DNA from: Hypericum androsaemum
Lineage: Eukaryota; Streptophyta; Magnoliopsida; Malpighiales; Hypericaceae
Assembly (NCBI GenBank): GCA_963995505.1
Contig: OZ023192.1
Coordinates: 7,361,001 to 7,425,000, forward strand
Direction: 5' to 3'
Length of the DNA stretch: 64,000 nt
The notes under the pieces: model-generated
What the model saw: the letters and a program-made list of their open reading frames with translations, nothing else
Databases searched by the model: none
Told to the model about the DNA's origin: nothing
Shown: one piece after another, positions 1-11,344 of the stretch
Layout: every line of letters starts with the position of its first letter
How positions within the stretch are numbered: the first letter of the stretch is position 1
Translations under genes and position numbers: made by a program

Positions 1-385
1 ACTTGACTTTTTTGGTCGGACCAGATAGTTGAACCAGAAAAGTGATCCTGTAAATTCCAGTTCGTTAGGTTTGCCCCCAAAAAAAGTGAATAACCACGCC
101 TTAACTTACCGTATTTTGCCATTTTTGTTCCAACTTCCAACCATAGAATTAAAAAATCTTCATCGGCACATGTATATGATTCTATTTATGCATGTATTTG
201 ATAATTTTTGGAGGTTAAGTGGGACTACATATACGATTATACATATTTTATATATATATATATATAAGTTTTTAAAATATTTTTTATTTAAAAATGTTCA
301 GTCTGACCGGTGGTTCAACTGGTCAGGCTGGTTGACTCGGAGTTCAGACCAAAATTTGGGTCAGGCTCTGGGTCGTTTTTGAAAA
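1..385 (+). mobile_element. 3' portion of a hAT-like MITE (fragment)
   Basis: From about 190 to 375 this matches the 3' half of the complete MITE at 6162-6623. Shared blocks in the same order are a 'gactacatatac(g/a)attatacatat' tract, a 'tatttaaaaatg' tract, a 'ttcaac' stretch with repeated GGTC/GACC words, and the terminal 'gggtcgt(a/t)tttga'. The left part is cut by the window edge. It has no coding capacity; the longest open frame here is AT-rich noise. Confidence 0.5.
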
Positions 386-463
386 TAAAAGTTTGACAAA
401 GAAAAGTATAAGAAAAGAAAACCAGAGCCATTTAGAATTTAGGGTTCAGGGTTCAGTTTCTAC

Positions 464-790
464 CATGGTTATCAAATACGCGGTCCGACCGATGGTCTGA
501 CTGGTCAGACTTTGATTCGGTACAAGGAGCGTACCAGAGTTGGCCCAAAAATGTCAACCTTACGAACCGTCCAAAATTTGGTCAGACCGGGTAGTTTGTC
601 CAAAATTTCGGGTCCGTATTTTTTGGTTGGTAAGGTTGGACCAAAAATCATGATTTTTTTTTGAAAAAAACAAAAAATATGAGTTGGTCACTAGGTTTAG
701 TCAGAAATTTCGCACAAATAAAAAAGAAAAGAGACCAAAAAAATTAAAATCGAGAAAATTTTATCAATCTCCGTAGTTTCGTCATAAAGA
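464..790 (+). mobile_element. 5' portion of a hAT-like MITE (fragment)
   Basis: This begins with CATGGTTATCAAATACG, close to the left terminus CAGGGTTTTTAAATACG of the complete copy at 6162. It then follows that copy closely (for example 'attcggtacaa', 'gcgtaccaga', 'ttggcccaaaaa') to the 'ttatcaatctc' tract. Similarity stops near 790 and no right terminus is seen, so this copy is truncated. Confidence 0.6.
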
Positions 791-1269
791 TGTCTGTCAC
801 AATTTTTTTATTTTTTTTATTTACGGGGTCTTGAAATAAAAATATGTCAACTAGGGGTTACTAAACTAAACTAATGTTTTCCAAAACAAAAAGTTTGATC
901 GAATTTTTTTAAAATCATTTGGAGTAGAATATTTTCGGATCTTGGACACGATTCTTTTAAAAATTTAAATTTGGAAGATTTAAACTAAATTCAAATCTTA
1001 CCATTTGAATCAACTTTATTAATATTTATTAAATTATTCGGAATATAATAATATTATAAAAATATTAGTTGGAAAAAAATTTAGTACACACTAACACAAA
1101 AACTAATGTTTGACAAAAAAGGTAAAGAAAATAAAACATTGAACCTTGCGGAGTCAGGTACACTTGTTTTAAGTAAAACCCTACTAGGTAGACGCGTCTC
1201 TCTCTTTCCCTTTGAAACCATATCATATCCGCAGATCCGGGATCCGTAAGCAAATCGCAAATTGAAGCC

Positions 1270-4065
1270 ATGGCTCTGGTGAGTTTAGGGTTTTTGACTT
1301 TGGGCTTTTGGGGTTACTTTGCTTAGCGTAAATATGCTGGAAGGAATGTTTAAAGGTGGGATCTTTATGGAGTTGTTGTTACTTTGTCCTACCCAAGTTT
1401 GGAGTGCTTTGCACCTTTGTTATGTGGTTCCAGGCTTTTTTTCCTGATTATATGTTGGAATTATTCGGTTCGAACTCGAGCTGATTAACTAAGATTGATG
1501 ATGAGTGAAGTGATGCCTCAAAAAGAAAAAAAGAGTGATGATGGGTTGAAGTTATTGGTTTGATTTTGTTGTTTTCGCTCGAAGCTTTCGCCTTCCTTGA
1601 CTTATTTGGCTATGGGGTCACTTACCAGGTACTTCACGCGGGGAAGACGAACAAGAACGCTTTCAAAACACTCATTGTAGCAGAGTACAATGGTGTTGAA
1701 GTTGTTATGGCTGAGAGTTTTGAGATGGGTGTCTCCAATAAAACTCCCGAATTTCTGAAGATGAACCCTATCGGTAAGGTAGAAATCTTGCTACCTTCTG
1801 AGCCCAACTGATGAGTATTGTGCCAATATTTGGTTGGTTTTTGTTGAAATTCTGATTTCTTTGTTACCCTTATAGGTTCCCGTGCTGGAGACTCCTGATG
1901 GTCCCATATTTGAAAGCAATGCTATTGCTCGATATGGTAAGAATCTCTCCCTCCCTCTATCTGTCTCTGTGTGTGTGATCGCTCTTCTTGTAGGTAATAC
2001 TACCGAAGCTTATTAGCTTCTTGTTTCAGTTGCCAGGCTCAAGGATGGCAATTCTTTGTTTGGGTCATCTCCTAGAGAATGTGTAAGTTTTAGTATGTTA
2101 TCTGAATGACTTTTTTTTCTTTCGTAATGGGTCATAGCTCTTGGTGGGGCGGCTTACTTACTGCTCGTAGGTATTTGATATCTGACATTGATAATTAGGC
2201 CCTTATTGAGCAATGGATCGACTTTGCTACCCTGGAGATTGAGGCCAATGGTGCAAATTGGCTGAGACCAAGAATGGGGCGGGCCCCTTACCATCCTCTT
2301 GTAAGTTGCACTTCTTGAATCGGAATCAATATCTATATGCTTAATTTCGTTCTGAATTTTGATACATATTTTGACAATCGTGAAACATGAAAAAGTTGTA
2401 TTTTGTAGAGATAACTATAGAACCGCACATGGTCACATGCGGTTTGGCTTTCTACTTGATTAACTATCATACATGTATGAGCCCGTTTTTAGATAATTGC
2501 AATTCCGAGTAGATTGTCACATGCATTGTTTGGGTTAGTGAATACAACGTCTGTCTCTATGAATATATATTTCTTGTTGCCCATTCCACCCGTAAAAGTT
2601 ATATTTCTGTTTCATTATTATTATTTTTTTTACTCTTCCTCATTTATGAAATCCATTCTCTAATGTTAATGTTTTGCCATGTCAAGGTTGAGGAAGCTGC
2701 AATAACTGCTCTAAAGAGATCGCTGGGTGTGTTAAATTTGCACCTTGCCTCCAACACCTTCTTGGTGGGGCATTCGGTGACTTTGGCTGACATCATTTTG
2801 ACATGCAATCTTTATTCGGGTTTCGTGCGCCTCTTCACAAAGAGCTTTACTTCGGAGTTCCCTCATGTCGAAAGATATTTCTGGACCATGGTTAATCAAC
2901 CAAATGTTAAGAAGGTATTGGGAGAAGTCACACAGACAGAATCAATTCCCCCAGTTGAAAAGAAGTCTGTACCTCCAAAAGAATCTGCCAAACCGAAGCC
3001 CAAGGAGGAATCAAAGAAAGAAGCCAAAAAGGAAAAAGAGCTGCCCAGGTCAAAGCCAGAAGCTGCAGAGGAAGAGGAGGAGGCTCCAAAACCCAAACCC
3101 AAGAATCCCCTCGATCTGCTTCCTCCAAGTAAGATGATCCTGGATGATTGGAAGAGGCTTTACTCTAATACAAAGACCAATTTCCGTGAGGTGGCCATTA
3201 AAGGTACTATCTCACGTTTATATTTAAACCATCATGTTAGACAAATCTAGAGTTTTCTGACCTGTGACTTGATCAACTCTGGTTTCCCCCATTCTTTAAT
3301 TTTCCGTTTTCCTTTTTACGAGGTTTCTCTATTTATCTAGCGCGTGAAAGGCGTCATAATTTTCTTGTGGTGGCTGAATTACATGAATGGGCCATAAAAG
3401 AACTGTTGAATGTAAACTCTTTTTGGAAGGCAGCAACTTGCAATTTATGGTCCTAGTAGACAAACTTTGGTGCTAAAGTGGAAGCAATTAGTTTTGAAGG
3501 TTGCATGTGAACAAAGAAGAACATGAAAATGTTGTACAATATATCGTTGCGTTCGTCTTTTCGTTTATCTATGTTATAAGGTTCCAGTTCATTAAAGATG
3601 CTGAAACTATTGATAGGTTGTGTCCCGTGTACTACTTTGTTCTTTATTATACACTTCTCATAAGTTTGACTTTGTTCTGTCGTAGGTTTCTGGGATATGT
3701 ATGACCCCGAGGGTTACTCACTGTGGTTCTGCGACTACAAGTACAATGATGAGAACACTGTATCATTTGTCACTTTGAACAAGGTTGGTGGATTTCTTCA
3801 ACGGATGGATCTAGCTCGCAAATACGCATTTGGCAAGATGCTGATAATTGGCTCAGAGCCGCCATTCAAGGTCAAGGGCTTGTGGCTTTTCCGAGGCCAA
3901 GAAATTCCACCCTTCGTTATGACTGAGGTCTATGATATGGAGCTATATGACTGGAAAAAGGTTGACCTCTCGGATGAATCCCAAAAGGAGCGCGTCAACC
4001 AGATGATTGAAGATTACGAACCTTTCGAAGGAGAGGCACTTTTGGATGCCAAGTGTTTCAAGTGA
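1270..4065 (+). CDS. Elongation factor 1-gamma (eEF1B gamma subunit)
   Basis: This is a subunit of the eEF1B complex, which recharges eEF1A with GTP during translation elongation in the cytosol. The gamma subunit anchors the complex. Coding exons: 1270-1278, 1629-1778, 1876-1936, 2030-2082, 2199-2300, 2687-3203 and 3686-4065. They sum to 1272 nt, an uninterrupted 423-residue frame with GT-AG junctions. Domain order is the family's. A GST-like N-domain contains GVSNKTPEFLKMNPIGKVPV, followed by FESNAIARY and a GST C-domain (EQWIDFATLEI, then VGHSVTLADIILTCNLY). Next is a Lys/Glu/Pro-rich linker at about residues 205-260, then the conserved EF1G domain (FWDMYDPEGYSLWFCDYKYN ... GLWLFRGQEIPPFV) to a terminal CFK. 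The start codon lies in a three-codon first exon (MAL) before a 350-bp intron. Length is normal and no breaks are seen. Function rests on strong family resemblance. Confidence 0.95.
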
Positions 4066-5028
4066 AACTGCTTCTGTCACCGAGGAATTATGTCCATTGT
4101 TCCTAGTCTTTCTGCATTTACTTTCTGGAAATGTATTCTACTCTTCTGAAAGGTAATGGTGTGTTGATCCTTGTTAAACTTGAATCTTTAATCTTAGATG
4201 ATTCCTGACGGTTGTGAACCGGTTCATCTGGTTCGACTGTACTCTAAGAACATTTCATATGATTGTGTTGTGAATCTATAACATATGAAGTGGCAATTGG
4301 CTTATAAAGATGTGCTTTGTAACTAAACCAAAGACTTGGCCTATTACATTTCATCAATACAGTATACATGAATCTAAAACAATGGCAGCATCAGTTGGCT
4401 TCATTGGGAGATGGCCAAATTACCGGACGACCAACTCTAACTACCCTTTCAGCTTGATTGAAAGTCTAGAAAAAATGAGAATTAGATATTTAGGTTCCAT
4501 TTGCAAGTTTTAAGTTAGGATGGCTTCTTTGGAATTAATTTTGCATAGGAAATGGAATCCAATTTCATTCATAAAACTTTGGAAATTGAATTCCTTTCAA
4601 CAGTGGTAGGAAGATAGCAGCTGTACGTCAATTTCCGTGACCCTTTAGTCACAAGATGCAAATCTAGTTATAGAAGGATAGGATTGTTACTTGCTAGTAT
4701 CACAAACCAAGAATGTGCATGCTTGCTTCACTCGAAAAACCATTTCGAGGTCGAGCAAACGAACATATTCTTATTGCAGAAACGGATGCTGAAAATCTCA
4801 AGAGGAGGACTGGTGTTAAGTTCATGGATTAACAGGCTGCAATTATTTATGTGTATTCCCCAAGAGAGAAGAGAAAAGCAGAACACAAGCTTGATTCTAG
4901 CAGTGCTTTTGAACCATTACAAGCTCCGACTTAACAAATTCAACTTGTTTTACCAGGATCACATGCTGGTTTCATTCAACATCCAAGTCATGGAAAGACG
5001 ATAAAGAAAGAATCAAGAACCCGCTTGG
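4066..5028. other. 3' flank of eEF1B-gamma and intergenic DNA
   Basis: This holds the probable 3' UTR of the upstream gene (about 4066-4280) and AT-rich spacer. The open frames of 60-106 codons resemble nothing and have no splice or codon support. A direct/inverted AT-rich stretch around 4535-4610 could be a small MITE remnant, but I cannot define its ends. Confidence 0.5.
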
Positions 5029-6147
5029 TTAACGAGGAGTCTTCTTCTTCCCCGGCATGGTAACTTTCTTACCCTTCAAGGTACGGCTGTCGTTCTTCGT
5101 GTGCTGTCCCCTGCACGGCAGACCCTTGATATGTCTGATTCCTCTATAGCACTGAATCTCCTTCAACCTCTTTATATTCAAAGCATTAAACCGCCTCTGC
5201 GATTAGCAAACATACTGAAACCAGCTCAGAACTGAAAGTACATATAGACATCAGCTACAAGCAGCAAAAAAAAAAGATATCATTCGAAGGATTACCAAAT
5301 CACCCTCAATCAAGTGCTTATTGACTTCTTTACGAAGAATAATTAGCTCTTCCTCGGACAGCTCCTTGGTTACTTTGTCCAAGCTGGGACTAAAATAAAA
5401 AAAACATCTTATGCTTTCCTATGCACACTAGCAAGAGAACTCATTACACCAAATCAATTTCCAAATAGGAATGCAAGTAGAATGCAACTATTCGCCATTG
5501 TGGATTATCTCAATTCTCAAAAACTCTTAGCTATTCAGTTACTTCAACTTCCCCATCAAATACAAATCCCGCGCATGACACAGGTTCCTTGCAAAAATAA
5601 GAAGCCACAGATTAACCCGCTCAGATACCAAATAGAAATTCCGTTCAGATACCAAATAGAAATTCCATATCCAACCAATTTGGGTTGGTGGAACTGCATC
5701 ACTTTCAGTTCTCTAACGTAAAATTACTTGCAGCTTCAACTTAGCTAAGTTTTTGATCGACTTAAAAGTGACAAAATTGGAGAACCAAAAAAAAAACTAC
5801 AACTCCTAAATATCACATTGCTAAGTATAAGAGTCGACTTGTTTATAAGCGTGAAAAATTTACACACTGAAAGTCTTAAAGTTTTGGATTGAATACGAAA
5901 ATTCTAAAATTTCGTTCCTGTTATTTTGCTCGCACGATCGTATTTCATCAGAGATTTTAACATACTTCATCTTGAAAGACCAAGCTAGCAATGACTAGAA
6001 CAAGGAAAAGGATTCCGGTCTTGTTGTACCTGGCGAGTCTGTGACACAGGGAAGGAGACGGAGTTGGAGAGAGGAACAACGTTCCGTCGGTTAGAATTAA
6101 CGGAGAGAGACGGAGCCAGGGGAAAGTGCTTGAACCAGTAACGCCAT
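5029..6147 (-). pseudogene. Plastid 30S ribosomal protein S13 (uS13c), decayed copy
   Basis: The nuclear-encoded plastid S13 sits in the head of the 30S subunit. Two conserved 3' exons are clear on the minus strand. Exon 5296-5383 encodes LDKVTKELSEEELIILRKEV and on to IEGDL. Exon 5029-5196 encodes [20 protein letters not shown], then GLPCRGQ and a basic tail ending GKKKTPR-stop. Their junctions are good GT-AG sites. The exon that should carry the conserved N-terminal core (the GGVEIP...YIHGIG region) is absent from the whole 5384-6029 interval, which I read on both strands. A likely transit-peptide exon lies at 6030-6147 (start MALLVQALSPGSVSL), but its frame hits TAA after 16 codons; a one-base shift gives a Ser/Asn-rich stretch ending in a donor GT. 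A MITE lies 15 bp upstream of that ATG. The call of plastid rather than mitochondrial S13 rests on my memory of the families. Confidence 0.7.
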
Positions 6148-6161
6148 TTCCTTGTAATCTT

Positions 6162-6623
6162 CAGGGTTTTTAAATACGTGTCCGACCGGTCGGACCGTGA
6201 TTCGGTACAAAAAGCGTACCAGAATTGGCCCAAAAAGGTCAACCTTATGAACCGCTCAAAATCCGGTCGGACTGGACGGTTCGTCCAAAATTTGGGTCCG
6301 TATATTGGGTTGGCAAGGTTGGACCAAAAATCATGATTTTTTTTGAAAAAAATCAAAAAAATGAGTTGTTCACTTGGTTTGGTCGGAAATTTTGCACAAA
6401 AAAATTAAAATCGAGAAAACTTTATCAATCTCAATAGTTTCATCATTTATTTGATGATTTTTTTAGGTGTACATGTGATTACATATACAATTATACATAT
6501 ATATTATTTAAAAATGGTGTTTAAAAAAATTTAATTTGACCAGCGATTCAACCAATCGTATCGGTCGACCCAGGATTCATCCCAAATTCCGAGTCGACCT
6601 CCGGGTCGTATTTGAATACCTTG
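6162..6623 (+). mobile_element. hAT-superfamily MITE, complete, 462 bp
   Basis: Terminal inverted repeats are CAGGGTTTTTAAATACG (left) and CAAGGTATTCAAATACG (right, read inward). They are flanked by a perfect 8-bp target duplication GTAATCTT at 6154-6161 and 6624-6631. An 8-bp duplication with CA(A/G)GG termini is the hAT signature. There is no transposase frame; the interior is AT-rich with repeated GGTC/GACC motifs. It is inserted just upstream of the former start codon of the S13 pseudogene. Fragments of the same family occur at 1-385 and 464-790. Confidence 0.88.
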
Positions 6624-6631
6624 GTAATCTT

Positions 6632-7308
6632 TAATCTTCTTCTCAATTCAATTGTATGGCTTTATCTTGTTCGGAGATGAAGTGAGATGGTGGGTCCCAT
6701 GTAACCTCGGCCCAACATCGAATAGCCAGCCCAGCCCATTGCAAGATTTTTTTGCTTACTGGTTATTGGGTCTTTGCCCAAATTAGTATTTAGTCGGTGT
6801 GAGAGTTTTAAAAAACAATTTCGGTTATGGTGGTCTCATCATTTAGTGTTTGTCTATCGATAATATTATTATTATGCTAATTTCATCATTTAGTTAACGT
6901 GATTCCAAATCATATCTGAGATATGGAATCACAGCATGGGTGCGTTCCTCTAGATTTATATGGTATGAGCGAGTCGCTGACCTCTCGGTTGGTGAATGCT
7001 TTTTGTGGGGTTCAGACTTTATCAACTTTTGACACTTTTCTTTTCTTTACTTTAGTAATAAAGTTCTCTAATTATTTTTAAAAACATGATTGTGCGATAT
7101 GCATATTGCTAGTCGAAACCAAGTATGCTAAGAAACACCAACGAGACAGCAATTCTTAAATATGGTCAGACAATTCTCGACACGGAAGAAAAAAAATTTG
7201 TCAATCATGTTTTTGGACCAATCATGGTAGATATTTACTGTTGTCTTCAGTTAAAATTCCGAACAGTCAATCCAACCTAAGCTACTGTTCTCAATATCTA
7301 AAAAAGCT
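6632..7308. other. Intergenic DNA
   Basis: AT-rich spacer between the S13 remnant and the 3' end of the Cys-rich gene. It contains the possible leader of the S13 gene on the minus strand (about 6632-6690). I see no other feature. Confidence 0.4.
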
Positions 7309-8189
7309 TTATCTGTGTGCGTAGAAGGAAGATTCCTTGCCTCTGCCTAGATACTTCTCTCTATCCAAGGCTTCGAATCTCTGTGATCGTGGAGGAATAA
7401 AAGATGGCCTCGAACCCGTAAATTCTTGGCATCTTGGGCACACGTAATTGGGAAACTGGTGTCGGTAATTATTATTCTTGGACAACTGGGCTCCGCAATA
7501 GGAACAAACACTTGGCTTCGTCGGATCCACGTCATCGGATTCTTTGGTCTGTTCCTTGGCAACCTTTGGCTTGTTCTTGTCGTCCACGGAGCTATTCCGG
7601 TTAGTGTTAGCGTAAGGGTTAGTCCTCAGAGAATGGTCATCGCAGCAGCAACACAAGCAGGAGTCGTATCTTTGATTCCTGTTATTGCTGAGATTGAAGA
7701 TGATGCACAGGTTCCATGTAGTACCGTCATCCTGTTTGACAAATTACATAAAAATAAATTAAAAAAATGTTATGGCCGAATCGATTTTCGCTGATTGATT
7801 TTAAGCGATTGATCTTAGACGGTTAATTCTACGAGGTTAATTTTAGACCAATCGGTCATGATCTGCTTACTACTACAAGGTAAAAAAAAGTAAATTAAAA
7901 AAAATACTCCAAAAAAATAAGTTAATCTCGACGATAGAGTGAGTTGATGTCGTGGCCCTTGTTTTCAATTTCAACAATAACCCCTAAAAATAACATACAG
8001 AGATTAAGAGCGGATTAATTTGCAGCGAGAGCCTTGAAAGAAGCTTACCGGTACAGTATTACCATCGGAGTCGAAGCAAGGGAAGCAGCAACAGCAGTCG
8101 CAATCGCCGGCGCCGGAGCAGCAATCGCCGCAGTCGCAGTCGCAATCGCCGCAGTTGCAGTCGCCACAATCAATATCTACGTCGCTCAT
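7309..8189 (-). CDS. Cysteine-rich protein with C-terminal zinc-ribbon-like motif, family not recognised
   Basis: Two minus-strand exons, 8049-8189 and 7309-7731, join in phase 0 (donor CCG|GTAAGC, acceptor CAAACAG|GATG) to give 187 residues. The first 38 residues hold 14 cysteines in an almost pure Cys/Asp/Gly run (CGDCNCGDCDCDCGDCC, then DCDCCCCFPC). A second cluster CCCC lies at 74-77. A Lys/Asp/Asn-rich linker follows, then C123-x2-C126 and C145-x2-C148 (VCSYCGAQ and YVCPRCQEF), which resemble a four-Cys zinc ribbon, and a basic tail. No signal peptide or membrane segment is seen. The N-terminus resembles metal-binding low-complexity peptides. Metal binding is inference, and no function can be assigned. 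The start is the only ATG ahead of the Cys run. The open frames of both exons and the good splice sites support a real gene. Confidence 0.72.
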
Positions 8190-10203
8190 CGGACGATCGC
8201 CTTGTTGCTAATTTCCGGCGCCGAAATTTTTAGGGCACGAAGCTGTTACTAACTAAGCTATATAAGAAAATAACCAATGGAGATTTTTTTTTATTTTTTA
8301 CGGCGAGATTGTCTTTTATTTGATTTGATTTGCAGACCTTCTTCCATTTAATGCTTATAGTTATAGGTAGGGTAAGGAACCCAGGAACAGAAGAATCTTC
8401 GCTGACCTATTCGTTAAGCGAATACCTTATCTGGTTCGTTTCCTTTAGACCACCCACATCAATGGTGCGGCCGAACCGATCGGCTAATTTTTTATTATTA
8501 AAAAAAAACAAATGAAAGTAACGAGCGAGCGGCCGATCGGATTGGTTGGCCGATCGCCGCTCGCAAACGAAATTGGCCCTTTTTTTTATTTATCTATTTA
8601 GTTCCACTTGGCATAATATTATTCGTTAAAACTAGATATTTTGGGATAATATTTTCGTGGTTATCTAAATAGACCTTATCTTTAGCAAAACTAAAAAATA
8701 TATATATATAAATTATTATTTTTCAAATCTCTATAAATAGAGTTCAATGTTACATATTTTCATACACCATCTAAAATTCTCTCTTCTTTCACTAGATAAT
8801 ATATTTTTTTTAAATTTCCTCTGTTATATTATTTCTACTATGGATCCAAATGATTATCTAATTTAGTATTCCAAAAAATGATAGTAGATAATATGTGGAT
8901 GAGAGAGAAATTAATTGTTTATTATGTGAACTGATTTGCTGCTGTGGGTAGAAAAATATGTACTTGGATTAGATTGGGTTAGATTGAGTGTGGATGAGAA
9001 AAAAATTAATTGTTTATTCCGTGAACTGATTTGGATGGTTTGCTGATGTGGGTGGTCTTACTATTTCCCCCTTTTGGAAATTGATATTTTTGAAGTGCGA
9101 AATATTCCAACATAAGCTTTTAACGAAAAGAAAAGAAAAATGTAAAACAACATTCGGTCCAAGACTAGAAGATAACCACGAGTGATATTTGAAGTTATCC
9201 ACAGAACGAAAATTTTATTTTAGAACTGATTTACAATTGTTTATTGGAAAAATGGGGTTAAAATGAGCAAAAATAAATTTGGAAAATGAATGTGTAAAAA
9301 TAAGGTGTTTCAAAGGAGAGTAAATAGATTTAAATGATTTGAGGGATTAATTTGAGATGTTATAAAATTGTGACAACCTACATTAAAAATCTAAAATTAT
9401 TAATGTATATTTATTTTGGAAAAATCTTTCATTATTTCGAAATAGTTCTAAATAAAGCCCGACTCAACCTTAATTACCATTTTCAAAGACACATGTGACC
9501 GTGATCGTAACAGAAATTCTTGTGATCACAATTTGTACCCGTAATCACGATCAATAAATTTAAACCAGAGCTGTTATTTAACTGTCTCACAATAATTCTA
9601 CTTATATAAAAAAACGCTCACAATGAAAACCAAACTAATGTCACGGTTATACGAATCGTAATAATATGAGAAATTTACTTATACGATGACGGTATGAGCT
9701 TACCAAGTCAGAAAGGCAACTGATTTGGTTAGATCAACTAATTAATCAATAACTATAATAAATAATTATTGAAAACCGAAAACACTTGCCGAGGGATGGA
9801 AAATTTTGTTGAACAAGAGGGAGTCTTCTCCATTTTTTTCATTGAATTAGAAGAGTCTTTTCGTTGAACGATTATAGTTGTACTAGGATTTTGTCAAGGA
9901 CTCGGAGCTTTCAAACTGAAATCCAACATGATTTTTTTAATTGGTAAAGCACTCATAAAATAAATAAATATTATAGGAAAAACTGAAAAGTCTATTTTAG
10001 CACCCTGTGATATCGCAAAAAATTACTTAAGTACTTAATGGTTCAATACTGTCAATTAAGTCACATTTAATCTAATTACAATTAATTAAAGACTCGAGCA
10101 GGACCTTCACTGGCCAAATAGAAAACCACAACAGCATTTTAATTCTGTGTGGCATGCCAATTAGAAAATATCGGAAATGACGTCTCACTTTGACAAATTT
10201 CCC
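8190..10203. other. AT-rich intergenic DNA with small repeats
   Basis: No gene is seen. A GC-rich hairpin lies at 8526-8563 (CGAGCGGCCGATCGG against CCGATCGCCGCTCG around a 9-bp loop). A roughly 96-bp near-tandem duplication begins at 8897 and 8993 ('ggatgaga(g/a)a...attaattgtttatt...gtgaactgattt'). The rest is AT-rich without coding signal. Confidence 0.45.
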
Positions 10204-10860
10204 TATTGTCCATTAGACTATCCGGTGAGCGATAGTACATATGTACTGCAAGCACAATAAAAGTAAAAAACTACTCGCACACACATTAAGGTTTCAATAA
10301 ATGCTCATCCACCAACAATTATATCAAAAATCACAACATGTAATCGTGAAGATCAGATTTGATCGCAATCATCTTTACTGCCGTGACATTGCTAAATTTT
10401 ATAGAATAATTATTTTTATTATCAATTTTCTAAAAGATCTGAAATCAACATGTTCTTATATGCTCTTGTACATTTGAACATAGATATCTTAGATTATCCC
10501 GTGAGCCATACACGATACATATGTACCACAAACACAATAAAAGTAAATAAATTGTCACACGCGCATTAAAGCTTCAATAGATGCACATCCATCAACAATT
10601 ATATCAAAAATCACATCATGTAATTACATCATGTAATCATAAAGATTAGATTTGATTGCAATCATCTTTACTGCTATGAACCAAAGAGCTTGTAGCCTAA
10701 CAGTATAATGAGTTGTAAAATTCAAGGAGGTCCAAGATTCAAGCCTTGGCAATGTGTAAAAAATTTATCTTTCAAAAAAAAATCTTTACTGCTATGACAT
10801 TGCTAAATTTTATAGTTTAATTATTTTTTTAGTATCAATTTTCCAAAAAAAAAAACTGAA
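10204..10860 (+). repeat. Direct duplication of about 230 bp
   Basis: Two copies start near 10204 and 10493. They share long diverged blocks, such as 'cacaataaaagtaaa', 'caacaattatatcaaaaatc' and 'gatttgat(c/t)gcaatcatc', then 'tttactgc(c/t)(g/a)tgacattgctaa'. The second copy is interrupted by the SINE at 10680-10781 and resumes at 10798. Function unknown. Confidence 0.7.
10680..10781 (+). mobile_element. tRNA-derived SINE, 102 bp
   Basis: The body contains an A-box-like tract (TGTAGCCTAACAGTATAATG) and a B-box-like tract (GGTCCAAGATTCAAGCC) and ends in an A-rich tail. It is flanked by perfect 16-bp target duplications ATCTTTACTGCTATGA at 10664-10679 and 10782-10797. Long target duplications plus an A tail indicate LINE-mediated retroposition. 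It splits the second copy of the duplication around it, so it is younger than that duplication. Confidence 0.82.
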
Positions 10861-11344
10861 AAAACAACATGTTCAAACACAATGCTAGTTATAATGAAAA
10901 TGGAAATGCCCCTAAGTAAAAGTAGTGAATATGGAAATTATTTTGACATGTCATCAATTCCAACTGGAAGATCCGTTTCTATTTTTTGTCGATCTTTTGT
11001 TTTTTCGAAAAATTTCTTGCTCAAAGAAAGGGCAAAAATGTAAAACGACAGAATGCACAAAATGCCTGAAAATCGATATAAACGAAATATTCCTCTAAAA
11101 AAAAGAAAGTAAATTGTTATTTGCCTATTTCGAAAAGGACTTCGAATAAAACTCTCCATTCCATGGAAAATTCCACCTTCTTTCCGTTCCCCTACAAAAA
11201 CTGACACAACCCTATGAGAAAAAAAAAAACAAAAAAGCAGAAATCAAATTACAAAGCTTAGAAGCTAAACTTCCTCTAAACAAGGAAATAGAAGAAATAA
11301 AGGGGAAATTTATTTTAAAAAAAAAAGTGGAGAAAGGGAGAGAG
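10861..11344. other. Promoter side of the small membrane protein gene
   Basis: AT-rich spacer with a purine-rich tract (about 11300-11345) running into the start codon at 11345. This is probable 5' UTR and promoter. No distinct element can be named. Confidence 0.35.

Noticed and set aside
2896..3128. Minus-strand frames opposite eEF1B-gamma
   Set aside because: Shadows of the Lys/Glu/Pro-rich linker codons of the real gene.
5482..5721. Candidate for the missing S13 core exon
   Set aside because: Read on the minus strand it contains none of the conserved core residues; the tandem 'cagataccaaatagaaattcc' repeat there is non-coding.
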